64,000 nucleotides of DNA from Omphiscola glabra. Lineage: Eukaryota; Mollusca; Gastropoda; Lymnaeidae. This document shows, piece by piece, positions 33,804 through 45,289 of the stretch (the first letter of the stretch is position 1; every line of letters starts with the position of its first letter). The DNA is taken from assembly GCA_964017045.1 (NCBI GenBank), contig OZ024796.1, positions 21,041,510 to 21,105,509 of the forward strand, in the 5' to 3' direction. The notes beneath the pieces were generated by a model. That model saw only the letters and a list, made by a program, of their open reading frames with translations, searched no databases and was not told the DNA's origin. The position numbers were made by a program, and so were the translations under genes.

Positions 33804-34026
33804 TTTCCCGAAATAGCGTAGGTGCTACGGAGCAGGTCACGTGATATATGGGCCAGATCGATTTCTCAAGTAGAATGTTACTTTACATTGGGGCCTTTCC
33901 TCTACAAACTGTCCAACTATTTCCACGGACCCACAACTGTAGCGGGAAAATGTGTTGCTTTGTGATTGAAAGTTGTCGGCCCCTGCAACATTAATCATGA
34001 AAACAAGGCACAGAGCAACCCAGCCT

Positions 34027-35790
34027 CGGACTATTCGGAGACTATTCGGAGACTATTCGGAGACTATTCGGAGACTATTCCGAGACTGTTCGGAGACTAT
34101 TCAGAGACTATTCGGAGACTATTCGGAGACTATTCAGAGACTATTCAGAGACTATTCGGAGACTATTCGGAGACTATTCGGAGACTATTCGGAGACTATT
34201 CTGAGACTGTTCGGAGACTATTCAGAGACTAATCGGAGACTATTCGGAGACTATTCAGAGACTATTCGGATATTATTCAGAGACTATTCGGAGACTATTC
34301 AGAGACTTTTCGGATATTATTCAGAGACTATTCGGAGACTATTCCGAGACTGTTCGGAGACTATTCAGAGACTATTCGGAGACTATTCGGAGACTATTCA
34401 GAGACTATTCAGAGACTATTCGGAGACTATTCGGAGACTATTCGGAGACTATTCGGAGACTATTCGGAGACTGTTCGGAGACTATTCAGAGACTAATCGG
34501 AGACTATTCGGAGACTATTCAGAGACTATTCGGATATTATTCAGAGACTATTTGGAGACTATTCAGAGACTTTTCGGATATTATTCAGAGACTATTCGGA
34601 TATTATTCAGAGACTATTCAGAGACTATTCAGAGACTATTCGGATATTATTCAGAGACTATTCGGAGACTATTCGGGGACTATTCGGAGACTATTCGGAG
34701 ACTATTCGGAGACTATTCGGAGACTATTCAGAGACTATTCGGAGACTATTCGGAGACTATTCGGAGACTATTCGGAGACTATTCGGAGACTATTCAGAGA
34801 CTATTCAGAGACTATTCGGAGACTATTCGGAGACTATTCGGAGACTATTCGGAGACTATTCGGAGACTATTCGGAGACTATTCAGAGACTATTCGGATAT
34901 TATTCAGAGACTATTCGGATATTATTCAGAGACTATTCGGAGACTATTCAGAGACTATTCGGATATTATTCAGAGACTATTCGGATATTATTCAGAGACT
35001 ATTCAGAGACTATTCAGAGACTATTCGGATATTATTCGGAGACTATTCAGAGACTATTCGGATATTATTCAGAGACTATTCGGAGACTATTCAGAGACTA
35101 TTCGGATATTATTCAGAGACTATTCGGAGACTATTCGGGGACTATTCGGAGACTATTCGGAGACTATTCGGAGACTGTTCGGAGACTATTCAGAGACTAT
35201 TCGGAGACTATTCGGAGACTATTCGGAGACTATTCAGAGACTATTCGGAGACTATTCGGAGACTATTCAGAGACTATTCAGAGACTATTCGGAGACTATT
35301 CGGAGACTATTCGGAGACTATTCGGAGACTATTCGGAGACTATTCGGAGAATATTCAGAGACTATTCGGATATTATTCAGAGACTATTCGGATATTATTC
35401 AGAGACTATTCAGAGACTATTCAGAGACTATTCGGATATTATTCAGAGACTATTCGGAGACTATTCAGAGACTATTCGGATATTATTCAGAGACTACACG
35501 GAGACTATTCGGAGACTATTCAGAGACTATTCAGAGACCATTCGGAGACTATTCAGAGACTATTCGGAGACTATTCGGAGACTACACGGAGACTATTCGG
35601 AAATTATTCATAGACTGTACGGAGACTATTTGGAGACTATTCAGAGACTATTTGAAGACTATACGGAGACTATTCAGAGACTATTTAGAGACTGAAAACT
35701 ATACGGAGTCTATTCGGAGACTATACGGAGACTATTTGGAGACTATACGGAGACTATCTGGAGACTATTCGGAGACTATTCAGAGACTAT
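34027..35790. repeat. 11-base minisatellite, ~160 copies, with higher-order structure
   Basis: Unit GGAGACTATTC with frequent AGAGACTATTC and GGATATTATTC variants. Marker variants repeat at exactly 264 bases (AATCGG at 34231 and 34495, AGAGACTTTT at 34301 and 34565). A GGGGAC marker repeats at about 462 bases (near 34675 and 35137). The unit has no plus-strand stop in any frame, which produces a 546-codon open frame of ETIRRLFGDYS repeats. I do not consider that a gene. Confidence 0.97.
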
Positions 35791-35792
35791 TT

Positions 35793-36179
35793 GTTGAATA
35801 ACACCCCCCAATTGGGCTTGAGAAAATGTTGCACCACACATTTTAACGACCTTCAATAAATTTCTCCCCACCAGAATAAGCTCAGCGTATCTTAAAGTGC
35901 TCTGCTCGCTTGGCTAGCCCCCCCCCCCCCAACCCCCTCATTCCATCACTGAGACTTGCCCGGGACCGACATTACACCAGCTCGCCGAGACCAAACCTTC
36001 AGTCTGATGACACCCTTTCTTCGCTCTGGGACACAAAAATCAATCAGCTTTCTCTACGTATCTCCCTCCACTTGCGGGCTGGCACTCGGCACCCTCCCTC
36101 GTTCCTCGGGCAATACATTTAGTTTTCGACAGGGCCGAAAAAATAAAACTCTTCACTTTCAATAACCCAGAAACATCAT
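35793..36179. other. Unassigned DNA
   Basis: Mixed composition with a poly(C) tract at 35920. No supported exon. Confidence 0.5.
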
Positions 36180-36560
36180 GAGAGAGAGAGAGTGGGTGAG
36201 GGAGAGACAGAGAGAGAGGGGTGCGAGGGAGAGACAGAGAGTGAGAGTGAGAGAGAGGGAGACAGAGAGAAAGAAAGAGAGAAATGAGAGAAAGAGAGAG
36301 AGAGAGGGAGGGAGAGAGAGGGAGGGAGAGAGAGAGAGAAAAGAGATATACAACAAGAGACAGAAAAAGAGATAGAGAGAGAGAGAAAGAGGGAGAGGGA
36401 GAGACAGAGAAAGAATGAGACAGAGGGAGAGAGAGAAAGAGAGAGAAAGAGAGAGAGCTGGGGAGGCAGAGGGAGAAAGAGGGAGAAAAGAGAGAAAGAA
36501 AGAACGAACGAAAGAAAGAAAGAAGGAGAATAAGAGAGAGGGAGAAAGGACGAGACAGGG
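36180..36560. repeat. (GA)n-rich low-complexity tract
   Basis: Almost pure purine on the plus strand, with GAGAGA, GGGAGA and GAAAGA motifs. The serine/leucine-rich minus frames are spurious. Confidence 0.97.
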
Positions 36561-37430
36561 GGTTAGCAATAATGGAGTATAGCATTTAAGCAGCATGGTC
36601 TAGCCGGGTATGATAATATAGCATGGAGTTATAAAACAGAACTTCAATTTGTTTTGCTTACGTGTCGAATTATAAAGGAACCACCTTAATCTGGTGTGCT
36701 AGTGTATGGGATTGCTAACAGCATCTTAATTCGTTTGTTGCTGACGTTTGGCTCCACTGTGGATTTATTGACACCGCAGCGCAGTTAGGGCGCTAAAATG
36801 TGCAGTCGGGGCGCTCAAATGTGCAGTCAAAAGCACGTTAGCAGCAACTACATGTGAACTGGAACGTACGAAACCCATTAACTTGAACTTTTAAGCTTGC
36901 GTTATTCGCGTGGAACCTTGCCTCCGTGGTGCTAAGATGGAAACATGTCCTCTGTTGTTGTTTTTTTTTAGTAACATCAAGAATAGGTAGTATCAACATT
37001 TCAGTTTGGGATGCTAATGGCCTGCTGTAAAAACTAAATTTTCTTTTGAATTGGCCTTCTGCACCCACTCCCCACCTATCCCCAAACCTATCTGCTCACC
37101 GACTTGTCTCCATATTTTTGCTCCCCTGGCACCTCATTTTAAATTCCACCCCACATCTATTGAATGTTTTTCCCACTCGCTCCTGGGCTCGACATTTTAC
37201 TGGTCCTTTTTTTCTAATGACATTTTCTCTCATCAAACACATTCTTTCCTCCTTTTTTTCCTCCCCACAACTTCCTTTATATTGCTTTCGTCCCCCCACC
37301 CCCAAACCATCCCGGTTTACCCAGCTTCAAGTCAGTTCCAAGTTTCTAAAACGCTCTAATTCTGTTCCCAGGTTTTATTTTTTCCCCTGTCAGTGCGTGT
37401 ACCCTACACCCCACGCAGTCCCCGCTTCCA
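36561..37430. other. Unassigned DNA, pyrimidine-rich from 37040
   Basis: GCGCTAAAATGTGCAGTCGG and its near copy lie at 36791-36830. The rest has no supportable feature. Confidence 0.5.
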
Positions 37431-37435
37431 GAAGT

Positions 37436-37715
37436 CACGTTTCTCTTGCAAAGGTCATGTGTCTCTTCCAGAGGCCATGTGTCGCTTCCTGAAGTCATGT
37501 GCCGCGTGTCGCTTCCAGAAGTCATGTGTCGCTTCCAGAAGTCATGTGTCGCTTCCAGAGGTCATGTGTCTCTTGCAGAAGTCATGTGTCGCTTCCAGAA
37601 GTCACGTGTCTCTTCCAAAGGTCATGTGTCTCTTCCAGAAGCCATGTGTCGCTTCCAGAGGTCATGTGTCTCTTGCAGAAGTCATGTGTCGCTCCTAGAA
37701 GTCCTGTGTCTTTTC
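37436..37715. repeat. 20-base minisatellite, ~14 copies
   Basis: Unit GAAGTCATGTGTCGCTTCCA with AGG/CTC variants. It is not a codon multiple, so all three frames give the same rotated peptides. Confidence 0.95.
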
Positions 37716-38699
37716 TATCTCTCTTCCTTTCTATCTTATGCTAAAATTTCCCATCAGCAGCGACTTCCACCCCCCCCCCATAGCCCTCTTCCAATTCGCT
37801 CAGTTAATCTTATGTCCCCCGCATCATGGCTATTTCCCCCTCTCCCCAAGCTCCCAATCTAACCCTCGCCATCTCAGCCAGTCCCGGGGACTGTTCGAAG
37901 ACACTTCTCTCTCCCCCTGTCCTTCTATCCCTGCATCATCTGAAGGGAAAATCTTATGAAAACAGGCAGGGCCCCAAACATCGATATCGTCTCCAAAACA
38001 GGACCCCAATCATGGCCCCCCCCCCCCCCCCAAATCCAGGGACCGCATTCATCAGATTGCCATCCAGCAAGCTTTGACAGGCATGCAATTACAGCGCCGG
38101 CGTCGGCCACTGATCCAAGAGGTCGAAACCGGCAACCGGCACTGATGCGCACAACGGTTTTTCCCCCCTTTTCCATAATATGAAAAGGGAAATTGGCAGG
38201 CGGAATGATGGTGTGGCGGGTTATTTATAACATCTCGGAGGAGGGGCTGTGCCTCGTTCTCAGTCTGTTCTCCTGTCCCTGAAATTATTGGAAGGGTTGT
38301 TTGTTTTTTTTTTTTTTTCTTTTTTTTTTTACTTGCTGCCTCACCCCCCCCCCCCCCCAAACTTTGTATGTCCGTAAATTGCAGCCCCAAAGACTGGCTA
38401 GGTATCAGTGTTGGCCTGACACATGAACACACACATTTTTGGGGTAACGATATCTTAGTTTAATTTATTGCTGACGCCTGTGTGGGGGTTCAGATGCGGT
38501 AAAGTGGACGATGTGTGCGAGAAAGTGAAATCGGAGGGACGGTTCTAATATATTGTACTTTTCACTCTTCGGTAGTGTTTGTGACGCCCTTGTGACGCCC
38601 TTGCGCGGATTCACTGATGGGCATGTTATTTCAAATGCCCTCCTTTATATTAATTTTATAGAAATAATTTGTGTTGGTCATCTGCTAATTATCTGTATG
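37716..38699. other. Unassigned DNA
   Basis: C-rich and poly(C)/poly(T) interrupted. 38060-38160 is GC-rich, with a minus frame including ADAGAVIACLSKLAGW that I cannot identify. It lies upstream of the hAT pseudogene and could include that element's 5' end. Confidence 0.4.
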
Positions 38700-39298
38700 T
38701 CATTTATAATGAACCGTAAATGGTTTGAAACATCGCTGCGATTGCAGACTAAGAAAACTATTGCTAAGGAGCTTCAGTCACCAGTGAAAAAGAATGTGAA
38801 AATTTTGTGTAACGTTTGAGATCGTTTAATCTTAAGAGCATCACTCAATATTCAGCTGAACGGAATTTCGCAGCTTTGAGGAACTTCAGACACAATATTT
38901 ACACCACATATTGGGAGTATTTTTTTAGGTCTTGAGCTACTCGGAAAATTTGATTAAACAACGTGTGAACGTCTACGTCGAATTGTGTCTAAACAAACAC
39001 ATGTTCACTATTGTGGGAAGAGATGCTCAGAACAAAATAATCAATTTGTTAGGTACATTCTGTTCAATATTATTAACCGAGCTAAATCAGCCAAATAATT
39101 CAGCTTTATTTTAGTCACCAGATATTAGTCAAATGGTTAAGGCTGTCATTTACTATCAGATTTTTAGATGTAGAAGACATAGCAATAGCAGAACAGCTTC
39201 TTAGCCACAAGACTGTTATATAAGCTACAGGTCAAGGATCATAGGAAGGTAGAATTGATTTTTTGAAAGAGATCAATCTAGACTTACACAAGTACAGA

Positions 39299-39815
39299 GG
39301 CCAGGGCTACGACGGTGGTTCCAATATGAAGGAAATACAGAGGCCAGGGCTACGACAATGGTTCCAATATGAAGGAAATACAGAGGCCAGGGCTACGACA
39401 ATGGTTCCAATATGAAAGGAATGCAGAGGCCAGGGTTACGACAATGGTGCTAATATGAAGGGAATACAGAGGCCAGGGCTACGACAATACAATGGTTCCA
39501 ATATGAAGGGAATACAGAGGCCAGGGCTACGACAATGGTTCCAAAATGAAAGGAATACAGAGGCCAGGGCTAAGACAATGGTTCCAATATGAATGGAATA
39601 CAGATACCAGGGCTACGAGAATGGTTCTAATATGAAGGGAATACAGAGGCCAGGGCTATGACAATGGTTCCAATATGAAGGGAATACAGAGGCCAGGGCT
39701 ACGACAATGGTTCCAATATGAAGGGAATGCAGAGGCCAGGGCTACGACAATGTGTCCAATATGAAGGGAATACAGAGGCCAGGGCTACGACAATGGTTCC
39801 AATATGAAGGGGGGA
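39299..39815 (+). repeat. 43-base minisatellite derived from the transposase RGQGYD motif, ~12 copies
   Basis: The unit is AGGCCAGGGCTACGACAATG, then GTTCCAATATGAAGGGAATAC with A/G variants. In the ancestral frame it encodes RGQGYDNGSNMKG. Because 43 is not a multiple of three, the frame rotates from copy to copy. One unit has a 5-base extension (near 39485). The sequence after the last unit returns to transposase-like coding. Confidence 0.95.
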
Positions 39816-40060
39816 AAAAGAGTGCAGGCAGGGATTATCAAGGGAAATCCACTGGCTCTTTATATGCCCCGTGTATGCCATAGCCTAAGCTTAGTGGTTG
39901 GTGACAGTGCAACAAGTTGCCTGGACTCCTAATTTTTTTAATATATTAAATTTATTTCTATACCTTCCTTTGCATATGTTTGCTTTTCTGACTCTCCTGG
40001 ACGGTAGCCTGTATACATGGAAAAAAAAGCTTAACAGCCTCACTGTAAAATTGTTATATG

Positions 40061-40835
40061 AGACTAGATGGTAGTGGAGAATTGAATATGTCAAACCTTT
40101 ATGTGAGACTAGATGGAAGTGCAGAATTGAATATGTCAAACCTTTATGTGAGACTAGATGGAAGTGCAGAATTGAATATGTCAAACCTTTATGTGAGACT
40201 AGATGGAAGTGCAGAATTGAATATGTCAAACCTTTATGTGAGATTAGATGGAAGTGCAGAATTGAATATGTCAAACCTTTATGTGAGACTAGATGGAAGT
40301 GCAGAATTGAATATGTCAAACCTTTATGTGAGACTAGATGGAAGTGCAGAATTGAATGTGTCAAACCTTTATGTGAGACTAGATGGTAGTGAAGAATTGA
40401 ATATGTCAAACCTTTATGTGAGACTAGATGGTAGTGCAGAATTGAATGTGTCAAACTTTTATGTGAGACTAGATGGTAGTGCAGAATTGAATGTGTCAAA
40501 CCTTTATGTGATACTAGATGGGAGTTCAGAATTGAATGTGTCAAACCTTTATGTGAGACTAGATGGGAGTTCAGAATTGAGTGTGTCAAACCTTTATGTG
40601 AGACTAGATGGGAGTTCAGAATTGAATGGTCAAACCTTTATGTGAGACTAGATGGAAGTGCAGAATTGAATGTGTCAAACTAGATGGAAGTGCAGAATTG
40701 AATGTGTCAAACTAGATGGAAGTGCAGAATTGAATGTGTCAAACTAGATGGAAGTGCAGAATTGAATGTGTCAAACTAGATGGGAGTTCAGAATTGAATG
40801 TGTCAAACTAGATGGAAGTGCAGAATTGAATGTGT
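40061..40835 (+). repeat. 45-base and then 32-base minisatellite derived from the TRW motif
   Basis: About 13 units of 45 bases (AGACTAGATGGAAGTGCAGA, then ATTGAATATGTCAAACC, TTTATGTG) are followed by about 5 units of 32 bases that lack the CCTTTATGTGAG part. Every unit contains the codons for TRWKCRIE(Y/C)VK of the hAT transposase. The 45-base part stays open in the alternative frame RLDGSAELNMSNLYV. Confidence 0.95.
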
Positions 40836-41440
40836 CAAAGCCATTAAATATGAACCCACGGGGACATCAAGAAGCTCTATATGAATTCTCAGAAATGTCT
40901 GCGTCTGGTCTTGTAGTGCGACATGAAGCAGAAACACGTACATCACAAAAAGAAGATAACGGGTTTTTTTATTTTTAGTGATGATAAATTTCTGACATGA
41001 TATATAGTCCGGGGTAAATATTGACAGCAAAACTATACAGGACACCTCTGTGGAACTATACAGCAGTTTCACTAACGAATGCTCTGAATCATCTGATTAT
41101 GGTGTACGTGGATTCGAAAATGCATTAGAGTCAGCAAGAATGTTACAGAAGTAAAAGTAGAGGCCATTTTTTAGAAACCAAAGAAGGATGAGAAGAAGAA
41201 GAAGGAGGCTGTTTGAATGTGAGTGCAATGACAAGGTTCCAAATGCAAATGACCCAGATTTTTTTTTTTTAAATCGCGTTTTCATTGTAATACTGGACAG
41301 AGCCATAAATTCTTTATCAGGGACATTTGAACAGTTGCAAAGTTTCAAAAACACGTGTAGATTTTTTGAATGACCTAAAAAAAAAATCTAAAAAAACATA
41401 AGCTCAAAGTACTATGTCAAGGTTTGGAGAGTAAGTCAAG

Positions 41441-41627
41441 CAGTGGCGTAGTGAGAGGGGGGAAAGGGGGGCATCATGCCCCGGGCGCTACTCACAAAGG
41501 GGCGCCAAATGGTATATTTTACTATAATATTGTATGGTTTTCGAATAAGGGGGGGCGCTAAAAAGGTATTGGGGGGCGCTAAAAAGGTATTGTGCCCCGG
41601 GCGCGAGTTATGCTCGCTACGCCACTG
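41441..41627. mobile_element. 187-base hAT MITE nested in the transposase pseudogene
   Basis: The left end is CAGTGGCGTAGTGAG and the right end, reverse-complemented, is CAGTGGCGTAGCGAGC. A perfect 8-base duplication AAGTCAAG flanks it (41433-41440 and 41628-41635). Internally it holds G-rich GCGCTAAAAAGGTATTG twice and GCCCCGGGCGC near both ends, which can pair. Confidence 0.95.
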
Positions 41628-41916
41628 AAGTCAAGGTGTCAAGAAAATAGCGATATAAATGGACGTGATCTCTTGACTAAACGTGACATTCTTCTCCTGC
41701 CAAATCTGTGGGGGAGCATTAATAATGATGCTTACAATACCTATTACCGTAGCAGCTAACGAGATAAGCTTGAGTCAACAAAAACTTTTAAAAACATAAT
41801 TACTGTCATCAATGTCTAATGACGGAATGGATTCTTTGGCAATGGCGTCTGTGGAAGATTATATTGCAAAGAATATAAATATAGAGAGTACAGTAGAAAG
41901 ATTTTCTGATCTCTAG

Positions 41917-42895
41917 ATCAAAAAAAAAATGTCATCGGTAAGCTTATTGCTCCTACTGTCAAAATACAAATTAACAAAAACAATATATACTTTTTTCATT
42001 GTTTGTTTCAAAGAACACCCTAAGTAATAAAATCGTTACCTAGCCCTTAGATTTTTTCCTCGCAAAAATGTTTACAATAATACATAAAATGTACGACAGA
42101 GTTATGCTTGCCCGGGACGCAAGCAACCGTAGGGCCGGTTCTGTCAACACACTAAACTAAACCAAACGACGCCAAATGCCTTTCTATGCCGACCTAACCT
42201 GACAGCAGCTAACCTCTTACAGCCACCCACCCCCCAACCACTCCCCTCCCCGGACCACGGCATTTGTTCACACCAAGTGGAATATTAGCAGCCACAAAGA
42301 TTGATTAATAAAGTAGCACCTTTGATTAAGTCAAGATTACGACATGTCACGTCAATTCGTAAGGTAGCAATGATTTATATCAAATGATATTTCAAGTTAT
42401 CTTTCGTCAAAGGAATATATTGCATTTCCATTGAATGTCATCTGTCAACAAAAATATAATGTTTTTTGTTTTTCTTTCCATTGTCACGTGATATTTCACG
42501 AACAAATATTTACATGAGTCGGTGGATAGTTGTGTTCATACTGCTTTCTTTATGGTGAGCATTTCGCTGGGAGATGTGTAATTGCATAATTTGCTTTTTA
42601 AGGTGATGTGTGAATTGCTGTTTAAGGTGCTCTGCAGTGTGCTATGCAAGGTGGTGTGTAAGGCATGGGTTCTCACTCCGTGCTCCAGCGACGCCACTTA
42701 AAGTGTTTCGCAAAAAAATTAAATACACAATTAAATTTTGTTGGAAAAAAAAGAGAAAAATCAATACAATGTAATATTATTTTTGTAATGGGTCTGTAAT
42801 CAACCCACGCCAATGACAATTAAAATTTTTAGTCCATTCGTTCATTGGTGTGTGTGCCTGTTGGTTTGCGTGTCTGTGTGCATGTGTGTCTGTGT
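41917..42895. other. Unassigned AT-rich DNA
   Basis: Possibly includes the 3' end of the hAT element. I see no exon. Confidence 0.5.
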
Positions 42896-42899
42896 GCCT

Positions 42900-43055
42900 G
42901 TGCAGTTCACATTTGAATACTAAGCTGTAAATGTGCAGTTCACATTTGAATACTAAGCAGTCAATGTGCAGTTCACATTGGAATACTAAGCAGTAAATGT
43001 GCAGTTCACATTTGAATACTAAGCAGTAAATGTGCAGTCCACATTGGAATTGTGA
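42900..43055. repeat. 32-base minisatellite, 5 copies
   Basis: Unit AATGTGCAGTTCACATTTGA followed by ATACTAAGCAGT. Confidence 0.95.
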
Positions 43056-43465
43056 GCAGTTAATATGGTTAATTTATTTCTCTAATGTCCAGCAATCGTA
43101 CCGTTTCGATTTGTTTAAGTAAATGAATTTACGTGGATGTGACGTCGGACTGACACGCTCTAGAGTCGTGTTTCGAGGCCCTGCCAAAGTTTAAAGTGGC
43201 CTGGGACTCGGCACTTCGATAGCAAACTGGTCTGTTGTGTTAAAATAGTACACTGTTCTTGCTTACTTTAATGTGGTCAGTGTAAGTATGCAAGGAAACA
43301 ATAACAAACATTCTTACATTGACTGGCAAATTATGTGCAATGAAAAAAGACAACAAAACAACTTTACTTATTGTAGAAACAAGTCAATAGAACAGACACT
43401 TTTTACTGTGGTGTAGACAGGTGTTGCTATATTTTTGATCGAATGGTTAATAAACTCTGCGTTAT
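43056..43465. other. Unassigned DNA
   Basis: A short GC-richer segment (43130-43230) sits in AT-rich surroundings. No supported feature. Confidence 0.5.
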
Positions 43466-43470
43466 AAGAG

Positions 43471-43620
43471 TGGCTAGGTACTGTTGTGATCGAGTAGCTA
43501 GGTACTGTTGTGGTCAAGTTGCTAGGTACTGTTGTGGTCGAGTAGCTAGGTACTGTTGTGGTCGAGTAGCTAGGTACTTTTTCTGATCGAGTAGCTAGGC
43601 ACTCTTGTGATCGAGTACGC
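43471..43620. repeat. 24-base minisatellite, ~6 copies
   Basis: Unit GTCGAGTAGCTAGGTACTGT plus TGTG, with diverged outer copies. Confidence 0.93.
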
Positions 43621-43749
43621 GGGTCACTTTGTGCTCCACTGTTTATACAGTGTGCCTATATTGCTGTAGCCAAAAGTACCGCATCTGTGTAGCGACATAG
43701 CTTCATAGAAACGACTCAAGCGTATCTTTTCATTTTTTAAATGTATGAG

Positions 43750-43890
43750 CATTTAAAGACAAGACATTTAAAGACATGACTTTAAAGACAAGACATTTAA
43801 AGACAAGACATTTAAAGACCATACATTTAAAGACCGTACATTTAAAGACAAGACATTTAAAGACAAGACGTTTAAAGACAAGACAAATCG
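43750..43890. repeat. 14-base minisatellite, ~9 copies
   Basis: Unit TTTAAAGACAAGAC with CATACA/CGTACA variants. Confidence 0.95.
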
Positions 43891-44199
43891 CTCAGAAAAT
43901 CTCAGAGTTCATCCCCCTAAAAATAGCCAAACATTTTTCCCCCTCCCCACAATCAATGTTATGGAATGCAGCCAATAAATCTTCCAGCTTCATACACATT
44001 TCAGTGATGGAGAAGAAGACTTTTTTTTACTAGCGTTTTTTTAGACATGTTGTTGTTTGCGTCTTAAAAATGTTTTATCAGCCCGAACTGAGAAGAAAAA
44101 AGTGCTTCTGTCTGATGTTTCGTTAAAACCGCAGTTACATTTTTAGATACGCTGTGTCAAGTATGATTGTTTTATTTCTTTCATACCCTAAAATATTAT

Positions 44200-44380
44200 G
44201 TCATTGTTTGTCCCTGATCTGGTTTCTTCAACGGCGGAAAAACGCAGGCGACCACCCCGACCAAACATATCTATTTCCGGTAATGTCTTGGGCAGCCATT
44301 ATGACCCGCATCGAGTTCCGGTGTGTCTCGAGACCAGCGGAACGCTGGAAGCTTCTGTTAAATTTCTCCTTTCCAGTCAA
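44200..44380 (+). CDS. Possible internal exon, unidentified
   Basis: A plus frame reads DLVSSTAEKRRRPPRPNIS, then ISGNVLGSHYDPHRVPVCLE, then TSGTLEASVKFLLSSQ, ending at a possible splice donor CAAG followed by GTCGTT near 44382. The upstream sequence is pyrimidine-rich enough for an acceptor. Composition is more balanced than the flanks. I know no matching family. The opposite strand is also open over part of it, so this is tentative. Confidence 0.25.
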
Positions 44381-44474
44381 GGTCGTTGATAAATTGCTGG
44401 GAATTTTTTGTTTTCTTTCAAGGGTCTGAAATGTTTTCATCAGTTTCAGCAAACGTGGTTTGGAGGTCTCAGCC

Positions 44475-44725
44475 TCATGTCATTATGTGACCTTATGCCC
44501 TTGTGTGTCCTGCCGTTGTGTGTCATGGTCTTGTGTGTCCTTTTTTTCATTGTGTCTTGTTCTTATTTGCTATGCCTTGATGTGTTTTATGCCATTGTGT
44601 GTCCTTGTGTGTCATTGTGTGCTAGTGTGTCCTTATGTCCTCGCGTGTCCTTGTGTGCGATGTCCTTCTGTAACATGCCCTTGTGTGACCTTATGGCCTG
44701 TGTGTAATGTTTTTGCGTGTCCGCA
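44475..44725. repeat. Degenerate CCTTGTGTGTC array
   Basis: GT-rich units of 9-15 bases such as GTCCTTGTGTGTC with much variation. The cysteine-rich plus frames over it are spurious. Confidence 0.85.
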
Positions 44726-45128
44726 TATCATCAGTAACAGACGTCGGGACAACTGATTTTAAGTAGACTGGGTGGACAAAAATGGGGGGGGGGGGGGGGG
44801 TTAGAGTAGCACGTCTGATTATTGTTTCAGAGAATATAAACATTATTGAAATATGAAGTAACAATAAAACCAGATTATGGTAGTACTCCCATCAACTCTA
44901 TGCTATCTCCGCCGCTGAAAACATTGACATTGCTGTCACGCTGTGAACATGATATCACTATGTGCTGTGTCAGAAGTGGTTTGCTATTTGTTTTCTCTTC
45001 ATTAAATGTCACGATTTGCTTGTCTGAGTCATATCATGTAAATTGTAGTTATATTTAGGGGGTATTTCTTATCAAAATAAAAAAGCGTCATGGAAACTAT
45101 TGTAACATCAGTGGGGGCCATTTATACA
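44726..45128. other. Unassigned DNA with a poly(G) tract at 44784
   Basis: A 70-codon plus frame (44846-45058) is followed by AATAAA at about 45077, but nothing else supports a gene. Confidence 0.4.
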
Positions 45129-45130
45129 TA

Positions 45131-45281
45131 ACCAGAGCCAGTTGAACATCACCGGAGCCAGTTGAACATCACCGGAGCCAGTTGAACATCACCGGAGCCA
45201 GTTGAACATCACCGGAGCCAGTTGAACATCACCGGAGCCAGTTGAACATCACCGGAGCCAGTTGAACATCACCGTAGCTAT
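45131..45281. repeat. 20-base minisatellite, 7-8 copies
   Basis: Unit GTTGAACATCACCGGAGCCA. The central copies are identical, so expansion was recent. Confidence 0.97.
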
Positions 45282-45289
45282 TTATACAA

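Larger units (their letters stand above)
38700..41916 (+). pseudogene. Decayed hAT transposase (DUF4371/ZMYM1-like) with amplified motifs
   Basis: Fragments in family order identify it. WFETSLRLQTKKTI is at 38721, ELLGKFD at 38934, and DFLKEINLDLHKYRGQGYD at 39257-39313 is the family's RGQGYDGasNM region. ALYMPRVCHSLSLVVGD from 39855 is the HsLNLVVgD region. Copies of TRWKCRIECVK (expected TRWecRidavK) begin near 40061. RRRRRLFECECND with FIVILDRAINSLSGTFEQL is at 41188-41373. SNDGMDSLAMASVEDYIAKN at 41815-41874 is the C-terminal dimerisation region. In-frame stops and frameshifts separate all of these, so no enzyme can be made. Two signature segments are tandemly amplified (39299-39815 and 40061-40835), and a 187-base hAT MITE sits at 41441. 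The element's own terminal repeats were not found. Confidence 0.9.

Noticed and set aside
33973..35613. A 546-codon open frame on the plus strand
   Set aside because: It is only the 11-base repeat read through. The unit has no stop in any plus frame, and there is no non-repetitive coding sequence at either end.
36040..36596. Long Ser/Leu-rich frames on the minus strand
   Set aside because: They are purely the complement of a (GA)n tract.
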